Shown here piece by piece: positions 27,371-34,953 of a stretch of 64,000 nt of DNA. A program made the position numbers and the translations under genes. Positions within the stretch are counted from its first letter, which is position 1. Each line of letters starts with the position of its first letter. The DNA is taken from assembly GCA_945888515.1 (NCBI GenBank), contig CAMDAD010000005.1:95490-159489 (forward strand). Direction: 5' to 3'. This DNA is from Akkermansia muciniphila. Its GTDB lineage: Bacteria; Verrucomicrobiota; Verrucomicrobiia; Verrucomicrobiales; Akkermansiaceae. The notes below the pieces were generated by a model. The model saw only the letters and a list, made by a program, of their open reading frames with translations. It had not been told where the DNA came from and made no database searches.

Positions 27371-28639
27371 ATGCCGAATTTCCAATATCTAGCCATGGAT
27401 GCCAAGGGGGAGCAAACCTCCGGCACAATCGAAGCTTCCAATGAAACTGATGCTCTCGCCAAGTTGCGGCAAAAGGGATTGTATCCCACACAGATCGCAG
27501 TGGCGGGACAATCCGCGAAAAAGAGCGCGAAAAAATCCAGTGCCAAGGCCGGACCGAAAACAAAAACGGGTGGTCGGATCAAGCCCAAGGTGCTGATGAT
27601 TTTCACCCGCCAATTGGCGACGCTGATCGACTCCGGACTGCCACTGTTGCGCGGTCTCACCGTGCTTGGCAAGCAAGAGCCGAACCCCGTGCTGCGCGGC
27701 ACGATCGATGCGCTCGGTGATTCGGTTCAAGGTGGTTCCACATTTTCCGAGTCGCTGGCGCAGCATCCACGGATTTTCAATAAGCTCTACGTGAACATGG
27801 TGAAGGCTGGTGAGCTCGGTGGTGTGCTCGAGGTGGTCCTCAATCGTTTGGCGGAATACCAAGAAAAGGCCCACAAGCTTAAAAACAAAATCGTTTCGGC
27901 GATGGTTTATCCCGTCATCGTGATGTTCATCGCGGTCTCCATTCTCTTGTTCCTGATGATTTTCATCGTGCCGCGTTTCAAAGATATGTTCTCTGAAATG
28001 GGCGATGCGGAATTGCCCTTGATTTCCCAGGCGGTCTTCGGGTTTTCCGACTTCCTGATCAAGCCGACCATCTGGATCATTCCGAACATTGTGTGGATTC
28101 TGCTCGCCGCTACCGGTTTCTATTTAGGCTTCGCCGCATGGGGTCGCACGCCTAAGGGGCGCAACTTCGTCGACGCGTTGAAACTGCGCTTGCCTATCTT
28201 CGGGGATATCCAGCGCAAGAGCGCGGTATCGCGTTTCTCTCGGACATTGGGAACGCTCGTCACATCGGGTGTGCCGATTTTGCAAGCTCTCAACATCACC
28301 AAGGAGACGGCGGGCAACGTTGTGATCTCCCAAGCCATTGCCCAAGTGCATGAGGCGGTCAAAGAAGGGGAATCCATCGTCACGCCTCTGCAAGCATCCG
28401 GTGTGTTCCCGAACATGGTGATTTCCATGGTGGACGTGGGTGAGGAAACCGGACAGTTGCCGGAAATGTTGCTCAAAGTCGCTGACGTGTATGACGACGA
28501 AGTTGACAATGCCGTGACCGCGCTTACCAGTATCTTGGAGCCGATCATGATCGTATTTTTGGCACTGGTCGTCGGCTCTGTGGTGTTCGCACTCTTCTTG
28601 CCGCTGATCAAGATCATCAACGAAATGGGGCAGCAGTAA
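27371..28639 (+). CDS. Inner-membrane platform protein (PilC/GspF family)
   Basis: A 422-residue polytopic protein that organises pseudopilin assembly in the inner membrane. The N-terminus FQYLAMDAKGEQTSGTIEA and the two repeated GspF domains are visible: the first around 75-200 (FTRQLATLIDSGLPLLRGL), the second around 278-400 (FSRTLGTLVTSGVPILQAL). Membrane helices lie near 180-200, 225-250 and 390-410 (IMIVFLALVVGSVVFALFL). A Lys/Ala-rich linker (about 52-72) precedes the first domain. The stop codon overlaps an ATG of the pseudopilin frame, although the true pseudopilin start is probably 33 bases on. It should contact the ATPases encoded just upstream. Confidence 0.93.
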   Translation: MPNFQYLAMDAKGEQTSGTIEASNETDALAKLRQKGLYPTQIAVAGQSAKKSAKKSSAKAGPKTKTGGRIKPKVLMIFTRQLATLIDSGLPLLRGLTVLGKQEPNPVLRGTIDALGDSVQGGSTFSESLAQHPRIFNKLYVNMVKAGELGGVLEVVLNRLAEYQEKAHKLKNKIVSAMVYPVIVMFIAVSILLFLMIFIVPRFKDMFSEMGDAELPLISQAVFGFSDFLIKPTIWIIPNIVWILLAATGFYLGFAAWGRTPKGRNFVDALKLRLPIFGDIQRKSAVSRFSRTLGTLVTSGVPILQALNITKETAGNVVISQAIAQVHEAVKEGESIVTPLQASGVFPNMVISMVDVGEETGQLPEMLLKVADVYDDEVDNAVTALTSILEPIMIVFLALVVGSVVFALFLPLIKIINEMGQQ

Positions 28640-28671
28640 TGATTTTCCCAATCGCACAAAAACCCAAGCAT

Positions 28672-29265
28672 ATGAAATTCCCCACCTACCCGCGTGGACG
28701 TCGTCAGGCCGGTTTCACATTGATGGAACTGCTGGTGGTCATCACCATCATCGTCATCCTTGCCAGCCTCACCATGGGCGGGCTGGGATTCATGCAGCGC
28801 AATCAGGCCGTGCAGAAATGCAAGGCGCAAATCGCGATGCTCGGAACGGGCTTGGAGGAATACAAGCTCGACTTCGGCCGCTACCCAGTGGCGAACGATA
28901 CGGGAGCTACCAGCGATTTGGGATCCAACGTTCTCTATCGTGCTCTTTATTGGGATAGCGATAGCAATGGTGCGGGTATAGGCGCGGATCCGAACCAGCG
29001 CGTTTATTTGACCGAGCTCGACCCCACTAGCACCAAACAAGGATGGAGCAGCAACATCGTGGCCTCACCGCAAAACACGATACGGGATCCATGGGGCTTG
29101 GATTATCGCTATCGCTCTGGCGTCGATGCCACAGGGGTGGTGAATGCCAATTGCATCAATCCTGATTTCGACCTTTGGTCCTTCGGTCCCGATGGTGCTT
29201 GTGGGAGCATTGTTCCCAATAGCAGGGATCCGCTAGCCCAGGATAATATTTCGAACTGGAAGTAA
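28672..29265 (+). CDS. Type II secretion / type IV pseudopilin (GspG-like)
   Basis: A 197-residue pseudopilin with a class III leader: MKFPTYPRGRRQAG before the cleavage site, then FTLMELLVVITIIVILASL, with the conserved Glu5 of the mature protein. The globular part (KCKAQIAMLGTGLEEYKLDF; RDPWGLDYRYRSG; FDLWSFGPDGACG) follows the GspG pattern, including the C-terminal DLWSFGPDG segment that binds calcium in GspG. I chose the ATG at 28672 over 28639 because it places the leader at the N-terminus. It closes the operon, with a terminator 22 bases after its stop. This is the only pseudopilin in the window, and no prepilin peptidase is seen. Confidence 0.9.
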   Translation: MKFPTYPRGRRQAGFTLMELLVVITIIVILASLTMGGLGFMQRNQAVQKCKAQIAMLGTGLEEYKLDFGRYPVANDTGATSDLGSNVLYRALYWDSDSNGAGIGADPNQRVYLTELDPTSTKQGWSSNIVASPQNTIRDPWGLDYRYRSGVDATGVVNANCINPDFDLWSFGPDGACGSIVPNSRDPLAQDNISNWK

Positions 29266-29286
29266 GAGGGGGAAATCCTCAAGAGA

Positions 29287-29314
29287 AAAGCCGCCATCTC
29301 GGCGGCTTTTTTTG
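29287..29314 (+). terminator. Terminator of the ATPase-pseudopilin operon
   Basis: AAAGCCGCC and GGCGGCTTT form a nine-base-pair stem around ATCTC, followed by a run of T. It lies between two convergent genes, and the A-rich 5' side means it could also act for the minus-strand gene ending at 29315. Confidence 0.85.
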
Positions 29315-29746
29315 TTAGCTAGGGGTTTCCAGTGATTGAAGTGCCTTTTTCTGGAAATCACCCAGCAGGCGATATTCTTTCTCGGTGATCGGATAGGGAC
29401 CGGACACTTCCAGTGGCTTGCTCCTCGTGCGGGTGTCGTTGCGAATCGAGTAGGCCTCACGTTTCTTCAGATAGTAGAGGATCAGATAATGTCGGTGATC
29501 TTGGGTGGACTCCGCGATGCAGTCAGGTGTGCCAAGTGGCTCAAGAAACCCTTGAAATTCCGGGTGCAGCGTTGAGTAATTTTGCAATCGCTGCCAGCCG
29601 AGCGTGGGTGGAGTATCCATGACGAGCATGATGCTATTGTTCGCCTCTTTTTCCGTCCATCCCGAATTCCATGCCGCCCGGTAGGGCGCACACTGGGTCA
29701 GAGGAATGGCACAAAACAGGAGGAGAATCGAGGAACTGCGGAGCAT
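29315..29746 (-). CDS. Small putative lipoprotein
   Basis: A 143-residue protein with a lipoprotein-type signal: a short charged N-terminus, hydrophobic core (SILLLFCAIPL) and lipobox LTQC at about 16-19. The mature part has aromatic and charged residues (YRAAWNSGWTEKEANNSIM; HYLILYYLKKREAYSIRN) and resembles small lipoproteins of the SmpA/DUF4 type in length, but I cannot name a family. Its start is seven bases past the stop of the trypsin-like protease gene, so it is probably the last gene of the operon dus - protease - lipoprotein. Confidence 0.65.
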   Translation of the reverse strand: MLRSSSILLLFCAIPLTQCAPYRAAWNSGWTEKEANNSIMLVMDTPPTLGWQRLQNYSTLHPEFQGFLEPLGTPDCIAESTQDHRHYLILYYLKKREAYSIRNDTRTRSKPLEVSGPYPITEKEYRLLGDFQKKALQSLETPS

Positions 29747-29753
29747 GGTCGTT

Positions 29754-30503
29754 TTATCTACGGCGATCTTTGGCGATGATTTTCATCACCTTGTTCACGT
29801 TCGGTCGGACGCCGCATGATTCGGTGAAAATGGGAGTCTCCATGGGGACGAGGAATTCGACGGAGGAATTAACGCCGATGAGTTGCGCGCGTGCATCAAG
29901 GATGGGCCCGCCGCTGTCGCCGGGCTGCAACGGGATATCGATGCGAAATCGTTTGGGCCCCGTGAAGATGGATTGTTTCGGAATGGTGGTGTTGAGGGCT
30001 CCGTAAAGTGGCTTGAGTCCTGTGGTGAGACCGCCATGAAAAACCGTGGTGCCCTCGGGTAGGGAGAGCGTGGGCGGAGTGAATGTGTAGTAGGCAGGCG
30101 TGACAAGCGGTGCATGAAAAATCGCGATATCATTTCCGGGATCACGCCAGACGATGCGAGCCCGTGCCATTTGCAAGCCACTGCCGCGGCCGTAAAGGAC
30201 ATGCACATTGCTGAAGCCCGCATTCTTGAGCACGTGATCGGCAGTGAGAAAATAGCCATCCGGGCTAATCGGACATGCCGTGCCGCCATCGGTGTCGGTT
30301 GGTGTTTGCGATTTCGGAAACCCCCGCCTCACCCACTGACTGATGTCGGCTTGCTTAGTGACGATCACCGCACTCATACGCTTTTGCGCAAAGTGCAAAG
30401 ATTCGACGCTGGGGGGACGTCGATCGGCCCGTGCACGGGACGGCGCAGCCAAGTAGCAATTGGTCAGTAGAAAAAAACAGATCAATGCAAAAAAAATGCG
30501 CAT
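29754..30503 (-). CDS. Exported trypsin-like serine protease (S1 family)
   Basis: A 249-residue protein with a signal peptide; a lipobox-like LTNC at 13-16 makes a lipoprotein possible. The chymotrypsin-fold catalytic triad is readable: His90 in LTADHVL, Asp125 in NDIAIF and Ser197 in PGDSGGPIL. It has no PDZ domain and is shorter than DegP, so it is a single-domain protease. It should act in the periplasm or at the surface; the substrate is unknown. It starts three bases behind the dus stop on the same strand and is followed by the small lipoprotein, so the three are probably co-transcribed. Confidence 0.85.
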   Translation of the reverse strand: MRIFFALICFFLLTNCYLAAPSRARADRRPPSVESLHFAQKRMSAVIVTKQADISQWVRRGFPKSQTPTDTDGGTACPISPDGYFLTADHVLKNAGFSNVHVLYGRGSGLQMARARIVWRDPGNDIAIFHAPLVTPAYYTFTPPTLSLPEGTTVFHGGLTTGLKPLYGALNTTIPKQSIFTGPKRFRIDIPLQPGDSGGPILDARAQLIGVNSSVEFLVPMETPIFTESCGVRPNVNKVMKIIAKDRRR

Positions 30504-30505
30504 GA

Positions 30506-31537
30506 TTAGTGGGTGGGTAGTAAGCTAGAGTTTTCGTCATTTGTTTCGCCAGCCAGCTCGCGCGCGAGGCCAAGGGCGGCGATGTCTTCCACGTGGGAAA
30601 GGGATTCGACTTTGGCGAGCAGTTGCCGCAATTCCTTGGCGCCCGCAAAGCCCTTGCAGTAGGCGAGCAAGCGGCCACGCATCGCCATCATAGCGTGGCG
30701 TTCATGACCGTAGCGGGTGCTTTGAACTGCGAGGCGGCAATGGCGCAGGATCAGTGCCCAGCGCTCTTCGGGGCTGACAGACGGCACTTTTCCTAGACCT
30801 TGCAGTTGTGCCCTTGTTTCGCGAAAGATCCATGGATGCTGCATCGCAGCGCGGCCAATCATTACGCCGGAGATGGCTGTTTGTGCGCGGCGGGCGATGA
30901 CATCCTCGGCCGTGTGAATATCGCCATTCCCAATGACAGGAATTTCGACCGCCCGGGCGCATTGATCGATGATGTCCCAATTTGCCAGACCCGAGTAGCC
31001 CTGCGCGCGGGTGCGACCATGCACTGCGATCGCCTGGATGCCGCTGTCTTCGAGGATGTGGCACACTTCCACCGCATTGATGCTTTGCTGATCCCAGCCA
31101 ACGCGGATTTTTGCGGTGACGGGCACGCTCGTGCCGGCGAGTGCCTTGACGACGCCCGAGGCGACAGAGGCCAGCACCGGGCAGTCTTTCAGCAAAGAAG
31201 AGCCGCCGTTTTTCGAGACGACCTTGTTGACCGGACAGCCGAAGTTGATGTCGATGAAGTCGGGTTGCTTCCAGTCGATGATTTTTTTCGCCGCCTCACC
31301 CATGCGTTCGCCATCGGCCCCGAAAAGCTGGATGCCCACGGGGCGCTGCTCATCGGTGAACTCGGTGTATTTCCGCGTGTAGTCATCTCGCTGCATGATG
31401 CCCTCGGCGGAAACGAACTCGGTGACCATCACGTCGGCTCCCAGCTCCTTGCAGAGCTGGCGGAACACTACGTCCGTCACTCCCGCCATCGGTGCGAGAT
31501 AGAGAGGGAAATTTCCGGATGTAAACCAAGGCAGCAC
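30506..31537 (-). CDS. dus: tRNA-dihydrouridine synthase
   Basis: A 343-residue FMN enzyme that reduces uridine to dihydrouridine in the D-loop of tRNA using NADPH. Motifs: LYLAPMAGVTDVVFR at 12-26, GIQLFGAD, INFGCPVNKVVSKNGG with catalytic Cys101, VTAKIRVGW, VHGRTRAQGYSG, the phosphate-binding VIGNGDI and IGRAAMQHPWIF. The sequence is closest in feel to the DusB group. It heads a minus-strand cluster with the serine protease and the lipoprotein; the functions look unrelated, so the grouping is probably transcriptional convenience. Confidence 0.93.
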   Translation of the reverse strand: MLPWFTSGNFPLYLAPMAGVTDVVFRQLCKELGADVMVTEFVSAEGIMQRDDYTRKYTEFTDEQRPVGIQLFGADGERMGEAAKKIIDWKQPDFIDINFGCPVNKVVSKNGGSSLLKDCPVLASVASGVVKALAGTSVPVTAKIRVGWDQQSINAVEVCHILEDSGIQAIAVHGRTRAQGYSGLANWDIIDQCARAVEIPVIGNGDIHTAEDVIARRAQTAISGVMIGRAAMQHPWIFRETRAQLQGLGKVPSVSPEERWALILRHCRLAVQSTRYGHERHAMMAMRGRLLAYCKGFAGAKELRQLLAKVESLSHVEDIAALGLARELAGETNDENSSLLPTH

Positions 31538-31645
31538 GGCCGGAGTCTATCACGACAAGCAGTGCTGGCAAGCCGGCATCGGTGGGAATGTAGGCGCGCG
31601 CATTGACTTTTCCCAACGAATCAGCCCATCATCTCGTGCAACTTC

Positions 31646-32479
31646 ATGAAGATCGATAGCCATCAGCATTTCTGGAAATACAGCGCCAGTGAGTATCCGT
31701 GGATGAGCGATGAGCTCGCCTGCTGTCGTCGTGATCTTTTGCCCGATGACCTTGCTCCGCTACTGGACGATTCCGGACTGGATGGCAGTATCGCGGTGCA
31801 AGCGCGGCAGATACCCGAGGAGACGGATTTCTTGCTTAGCCTAGCGGAAAAACATCCACGCGTGCTGGGCGTGGTCGGCTGGATTCCGCTGTGCTCGCCG
31901 GACGTGAGCCGCTACTTGGATCAGTATGCCTCTCATCCGAAAATCGTCGGCTTCCGCCATGTGATTCAGGATGAGCTGGACGATGACTTCATTCTCCGCC
32001 CGGACTTCCAAGCCGGCATTCGCGAGCTAGGACGCTACCCACTGTGTTACGATGTGTTGATTTTCGAGAAACATTTGCCGCAGACGATTGCCTTCGTCGA
32101 TCAACATCCGCAAGTCCGCATGGTGCTAGACCACGTCGCCAAGCCGCAGATCCGCGCCGATGAATTTTCCGTTGCATGGGCGAAAAACATCCGCCGACTC
32201 GCCGAGCGGGAACATGTGTCGTGTAAGCTCTCGGGCTTGGTGACGGAAGTGCGCGGCGGCCTATGGGATGCGCAAATGCTGCGTCCGTATTTCGATACTG
32301 TGCTGGAGGCCTTCGGTCCACAGCGTCTGATGTTTGGCTCGGACTGGCCGGTGTGTTTGATGCGCAGCAGCCACCGTCAGTGGGTCGAGACAGTCACCTC
32401 GTGGATCGCCTCGCTTAGCGCCGATGAGCAAGCTGCCATCATGGGCGGCACGGCGGCGCGAGTGTATGGGATTGCGTGA
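31646..32479 (+). CDS. Amidohydrolase, L-rhamnono/L-fucono-1,4-lactonase-like
   Basis: A 277-residue TIM-barrel hydrolase of the amidohydrolase-2 family. Metal-site residues are seen at the N-terminus in DSHQHFW (4-10), then LDHVAKP, CKLSGLVTE and GSDWPVC near the C-terminus. The typical start IDSHQHFWKY followed by YPWM is characteristic of sugar lactonases opening L-fucono- or L-rhamnono-lactone in deoxysugar breakdown. No other fucose or rhamnose genes are adjacent, so the substrate is a guess. It is divergent from the dus operon, with about 110 bases between. Confidence 0.85.
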   Translation: MKIDSHQHFWKYSASEYPWMSDELACCRRDLLPDDLAPLLDDSGLDGSIAVQARQIPEETDFLLSLAEKHPRVLGVVGWIPLCSPDVSRYLDQYASHPKIVGFRHVIQDELDDDFILRPDFQAGIRELGRYPLCYDVLIFEKHLPQTIAFVDQHPQVRMVLDHVAKPQIRADEFSVAWAKNIRRLAEREHVSCKLSGLVTEVRGGLWDAQMLRPYFDTVLEAFGPQRLMFGSDWPVCLMRSSHRQWVETVTSWIASLSADEQAAIMGGTAARVYGIA

Positions 32480-32667
32480 TTTTTTCGCACTGAAAACGCA
32501 TCAATGTGTGCGAAGGCCGCTGATGTATGAGAATTTTGTAGGGGAAAAGTGCGACGTTATTTCATGCAAAAGCGATATGTGAGAGTGAGTCAATTCCTAA
32601 CGAAAGCGATGCCGATCACGGAAAAAAACTTGTGCCTGAGTGCGAGTGCTGGCAGCGTGTCTGCGTC

Positions 32668-33165
32668 ATGGAAAGTCACGAAGTGCTGCGCAAGGTGTTT
32701 GAAAAAGTCAGCCCCAAGGCCATCGCCGCAGAGATGGGGATTTCTCTATCGCTTGTCTACAAGTGGGCGGAGAAACCAAATGCCGATGGCACGGGCAGCC
32801 GCAATCCTCTCGATCGCCTCGTGACTTTGATGGAACTGAGCCAGGATGAGGCGATTGTCGAATGGCTGTGTCAGCGCGCGGGCGGATGTTTCCTGCGTAA
32901 TCCCGATAGCTCGTGCAAAAAGGGCTTTGAAGTGCTGCCCGCCACCCATGAAATCATCAGCCAGTTCTCGCAGATGCTGAGCATGATTTCCGCGGCGGCA
33001 CTCGATAACTCGATCACCACCAAAGAAGCTTCCGAGATTCGTGATTCGTGGGACAAACTGAAAAGCTATGCCGAGGGTTTCGTGCGCTGCTGCGAGGAGG
33101 GCGACTTCGATCAACTGCGTCAAATCCCGAAACCCTCCGAGGGCCCGAAGCGGCTCTTGCGCTGA
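32668..33165 (+). CDS. Helix-turn-helix protein resembling phage CII-type regulators
   Basis: A protein of about 165 residues. The N-terminal part (LRKVFEKVSPKAIAAEMGIS, then LSLVYKWAEKP) is a helix-turn-helix like that of phage CII/CP76-type regulators, followed by NPLDRLVTLMELSQDEAIVEWLCQRAGG, which also fits that group. The second half is helical (FSQMLSMISAAALDNSITTK; SEIRDSWDKLKSYAEG). I chose the ATG at 32668; a GTG at 32632 would add 12 residues with an odd Cys/Trp-rich sequence. There are no phage genes nearby, so this is probably a domesticated chromosomal regulator or DNA-binding protein. Targets unknown. Confidence 0.65.
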   Translation: MESHEVLRKVFEKVSPKAIAAEMGISLSLVYKWAEKPNADGTGSRNPLDRLVTLMELSQDEAIVEWLCQRAGGCFLRNPDSSCKKGFEVLPATHEIISQFSQMLSMISAAALDNSITTKEASEIRDSWDKLKSYAEGFVRCCEEGDFDQLRQIPKPSEGPKRLLR

Positions 33166-33237
33166 TCGTTGAAAACTCTGTGAAAACATCCTCTGGAGTT
33201 GACAGATGTCTGCCCCTACGCCAGTAATCTCGGTGCT

Positions 33238-33654
33238 ATGAAATTGCTCAAGATTTGGACAGTATTGTTGATGATGGTGGGAACTATGATGCCGATGCAG
33301 GCAGATGAGGAAACCCCGCTGGGTAAGGAAATGGAATCTCTGAACGATTCCTTCAAAGCACTGAATAAGGAAACGGATCCTGCCAAAGGCGCGGCTCTTG
33401 CTCGCAAAGCTCAGGAAGCGAGTTTGAAAGGAATTTCGATTGTTCCGGATTTCATTACCGACATGGTTCCTGATGCTAAGGACAAAGAAAAAGCGATCGC
33501 GGATTATCGCCGCCTCATGGGTGAAGCATTTGTAGTGTTCTGCAAAATCGAGACGGCCTTTCTCGAGGGTAAGATGGAGGAAGTCGCGAAGCTCGCCGAT
33601 GCCGCCAAAGCCCTCAAAAAAGAAGGTCATAAAAAATACATCGAAGAGGAATAA
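33238..33654 (+). CDS. Small exported helical protein, cytochrome b562-like in layout
   Basis: A 138-residue protein with a signal peptide (IWTVLLMMVGTMMPMQA, cleavage near 23). The mature part is almost entirely helical and charged (GKEMESLNDSFKALNKETD; GAALARKAQEASLKGI; FVVFCKIETAFLEGKMEEVA). Length, export and the sequence of helices are like cytochrome b562, a four-helix bundle, but the axial Met and His heme ligands cannot be confirmed, so heme binding is not claimed. The ATG at 33238 gives the signal peptide; a start at 33199 would add 13 unlikely residues. A terminator follows 27 bases after the stop. Confidence 0.6.
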   Translation: MKLLKIWTVLLMMVGTMMPMQADEETPLGKEMESLNDSFKALNKETDPAKGAALARKAQEASLKGISIVPDFITDMVPDAKDKEKAIADYRRLMGEAFVVFCKIETAFLEGKMEEVAKLADAAKALKKEGHKKYIEEE

Positions 33655-33680
33655 ACCTCACAGAGTGATTTTCTCCGAAC

Positions 33681-33713
33681 AAAACGCTTCCGCTGGCCGG
33701 GAGCGTTTTTTTT
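33681..33713. terminator. Bidirectional terminator between convergent genes
   Basis: AAAACGCTTCC pairs with GGGAGCGTTTT around a seven-base loop, followed by T residues. The A-rich 5' arm lets the hairpin serve both the exported-protein gene (plus) and aat (minus), whose stop codon overlaps its edge. Confidence 0.8.
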
Positions 33714-34344
33714 AGAACGTGCATCTTTTGGCAATGGCCTCGTTCAATCGGCGCAAATACTCCGTACGTGAAATTTCCACCGCTCCCAGCGACTCGGTGT
33801 GCTGGTTGATCATCTGCACATCGAACAATAAAAAACCGCGCGCGCGCAAGTGATCGATGAGGTGTGTGAGGGCCATTTTCGAGCCATCGCTGACGCGTGA
33901 AAACATCGATTCTCCCGCGAATAGAGCGCCAAGTGTGACGCCATAAATACCACCGACCAATTCGCCCTCGCACCAGCACTCGACGCTATGCGCGTGACCT
34001 AACGAATGCAATCGCACATAGGCATTGATCATCCTCGGGCCCAGCCATACACCATCGTCTTTCGAGCGAGGTTTCGCGCTGGCTTGGATCACTTCCTTGA
34101 ATGCCTGATCGTGCGTGAACGTGAATTTGCCCTGCCGCATTTTCCGTAATAAGCGCCGCGAGGCAGAGAACTGATCGAGCTCAAAAATCCCCCGCGGATC
34201 AGGCGACCACCAGGTGAGGGGTTTTTCTGACCACGGGAAAATGCCATTGATATAGGCTGCGAGTATGGTTTCTGGTCTCAGATTCCCACCAACGGCCAAC
34301 AGTCCTTCTTCGTCCGCTTCTGAAGGGTCAGGGAATTCAATCAT
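33712..34344 (-). CDS. aat: Leucyl/phenylalanyl-tRNA--protein transferase
   Basis: A 210-residue enzyme that transfers Leu or Phe from tRNA to N-terminal Arg or Lys of proteins, marking them for ClpS-ClpAP degradation (N-degron pathway). Family motifs: the start FPDPSEADEEGLLAVGGNL, YINGIFPWSE, WWSPDPRGIF, DGVWLGPRMINAYVRLHSLG, HSVECW, LVGGIYGVTLGALFAGESMF and DVQMINQHTESLGAVEISR. Length is normal. It lies downstream of the hipB-like gene and a short remnant on the same strand, so it may share their transcript. Its 3' end meets a bidirectional terminator. Confidence 0.95.
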   Translation of the reverse strand: MIEFPDPSEADEEGLLAVGGNLRPETILAAYINGIFPWSEKPLTWWSPDPRGIFELDQFSASRRLLRKMRQGKFTFTHDQAFKEVIQASAKPRSKDDGVWLGPRMINAYVRLHSLGHAHSVECWCEGELVGGIYGVTLGALFAGESMFSRVSDGSKMALTHLIDHLRARGFLLFDVQMINQHTESLGAVEISRTEYLRRLNEAIAKRCTF

Positions 34345-34399
34345 GGGGTGGAAAATGTATGTCGCTTCATCAAGTTGCCGGGCTTCTCAACGCGAGAGT

Positions 34400-34525
34400 C
34401 TAACGCGGTGATTCGAGCCGATGCAAGGCCTGCACAGCAGCGGCATTGCTTTTGCTGATTCCATCCTGAAACAGTCGGCCAATGCGTGACGGCTCTATTC
34501 CCGCCCATTGAATTTCCAGTTCCAT
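34400..34525 (-). pseudogene. Short remnant following the HipB-like gene, possibly hipA N-terminus
   Basis: A 41-codon frame from an ATG at 34525 to a TAG at 34400-34402, beginning MELEIQWAGIEP and continuing RIGRLFQDG. It starts three bases past the HipB-like stop, exactly where hipA would start. The beginning, a short beta-strand followed by VGRLF-type residues, resembles HipA N-terminal domains, where the strand leads into a GRLF or GxL motif. About 400 residues of a HipA kinase are missing; the next gene, aat, begins 55 bases on. I read this as a truncated hipA, but the similarity is short and a small independent peptide is possible. Confidence 0.4.
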
Positions 34526-34528
34526 GTG

Positions 34529-34867
34529 TTAGAGATTTTTCGATGGGCTCTTGCTCGCTTTTTTGCGTGGCGCGCGTTGGCGTTCGCTGCGTTTGATGGC
34601 GTCGATCGATTCCATCACGAGCGGGCGCGAGAACAACTCGCGCAACTCGCCATCCACGTCGAGGATGACGGCCACGCGCACTAGGCGGAGAAAGGAAATT
34701 TGCCCCTTCGATTCGAGCAATTTCAGTGTGGAAAGCGCGATCCCCGCGCGGTCGGCGAGTTCCTCCTGCGTCCAGCCCTTGGCCAACCGAAATTTCCGCA
34801 TTCGGTGCCCAATGTCCCGCGCGATACTGACAGGATTCCGCTGCGTAAAAGTTGCTATTTTGTCCAC
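34529..34867 (-). CDS. XRE-family regulator, HipB-like
   Basis: A 112-residue protein with a helix-turn-helix at about 18-75 (IGHRMRKFRLAKGWTQEELA, DRAGIALSTLKLLESKG, FLRLVRVAVILDVDGEL) and a basic C-terminal tail (RKKASKSPSKNL). The form FRLAKGWTQEELADRAG with an added ELFSRP segment is typical of regulators encoded just before hipA kinases, so I call it HipB-like. The start is GTG at 34867. It lies inside a long inverted repeat with its promoter, suggesting autorepression. The expected toxin gene is reduced to a 41-codon remnant, leaving an orphan antitoxin-type regulator that might still act on its own promoter or elsewhere. Confidence 0.7.
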   Translation of the reverse strand: MDKIATFTQRNPVSIARDIGHRMRKFRLAKGWTQEELADRAGIALSTLKLLESKGQISFLRLVRVAVILDVDGELRELFSRPLVMESIDAIKRSERQRAPRKKASKSPSKNL

Positions 34868-34904
34868 AAAGGCAGATATAAGGCATAATCGCTAAAATAG
34901 CAAC
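34851..34904. repeat. Inverted repeat around the hipB-like promoter (probable operator pair)
   Basis: GTTGCTATTTT (34851-34861) and AAAATAGCAAC (34894-34904) are perfect 11-base inverted copies with 32 bases between. One arm covers the -35 element, the other lies in codons 3-6 of the hipB-like gene. Their centres are 43 bases apart, about four helical turns, so two repressor dimers could face the same side of the DNA and enclose the promoter. Confidence 0.65.
34875..34903 (-). promoter_or_regulatory. Promoter of the HipB-like gene, nearly leaderless
   Basis: On the minus strand TTGCTA (34903-34898) and TATATC (34880-34875) are 17 bases apart. Transcription starting about seven bases after the -10 would begin next to the GTG start codon at 34867, giving a leaderless or nearly leaderless mRNA. 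The upstream arm of an inverted repeat overlaps the -35. Confidence 0.5.
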
Positions 34905-34953
34905 GATTAAAATCGAGGAGATCGAGCTGCATTGATGGAACGTCCGCGTTCCA

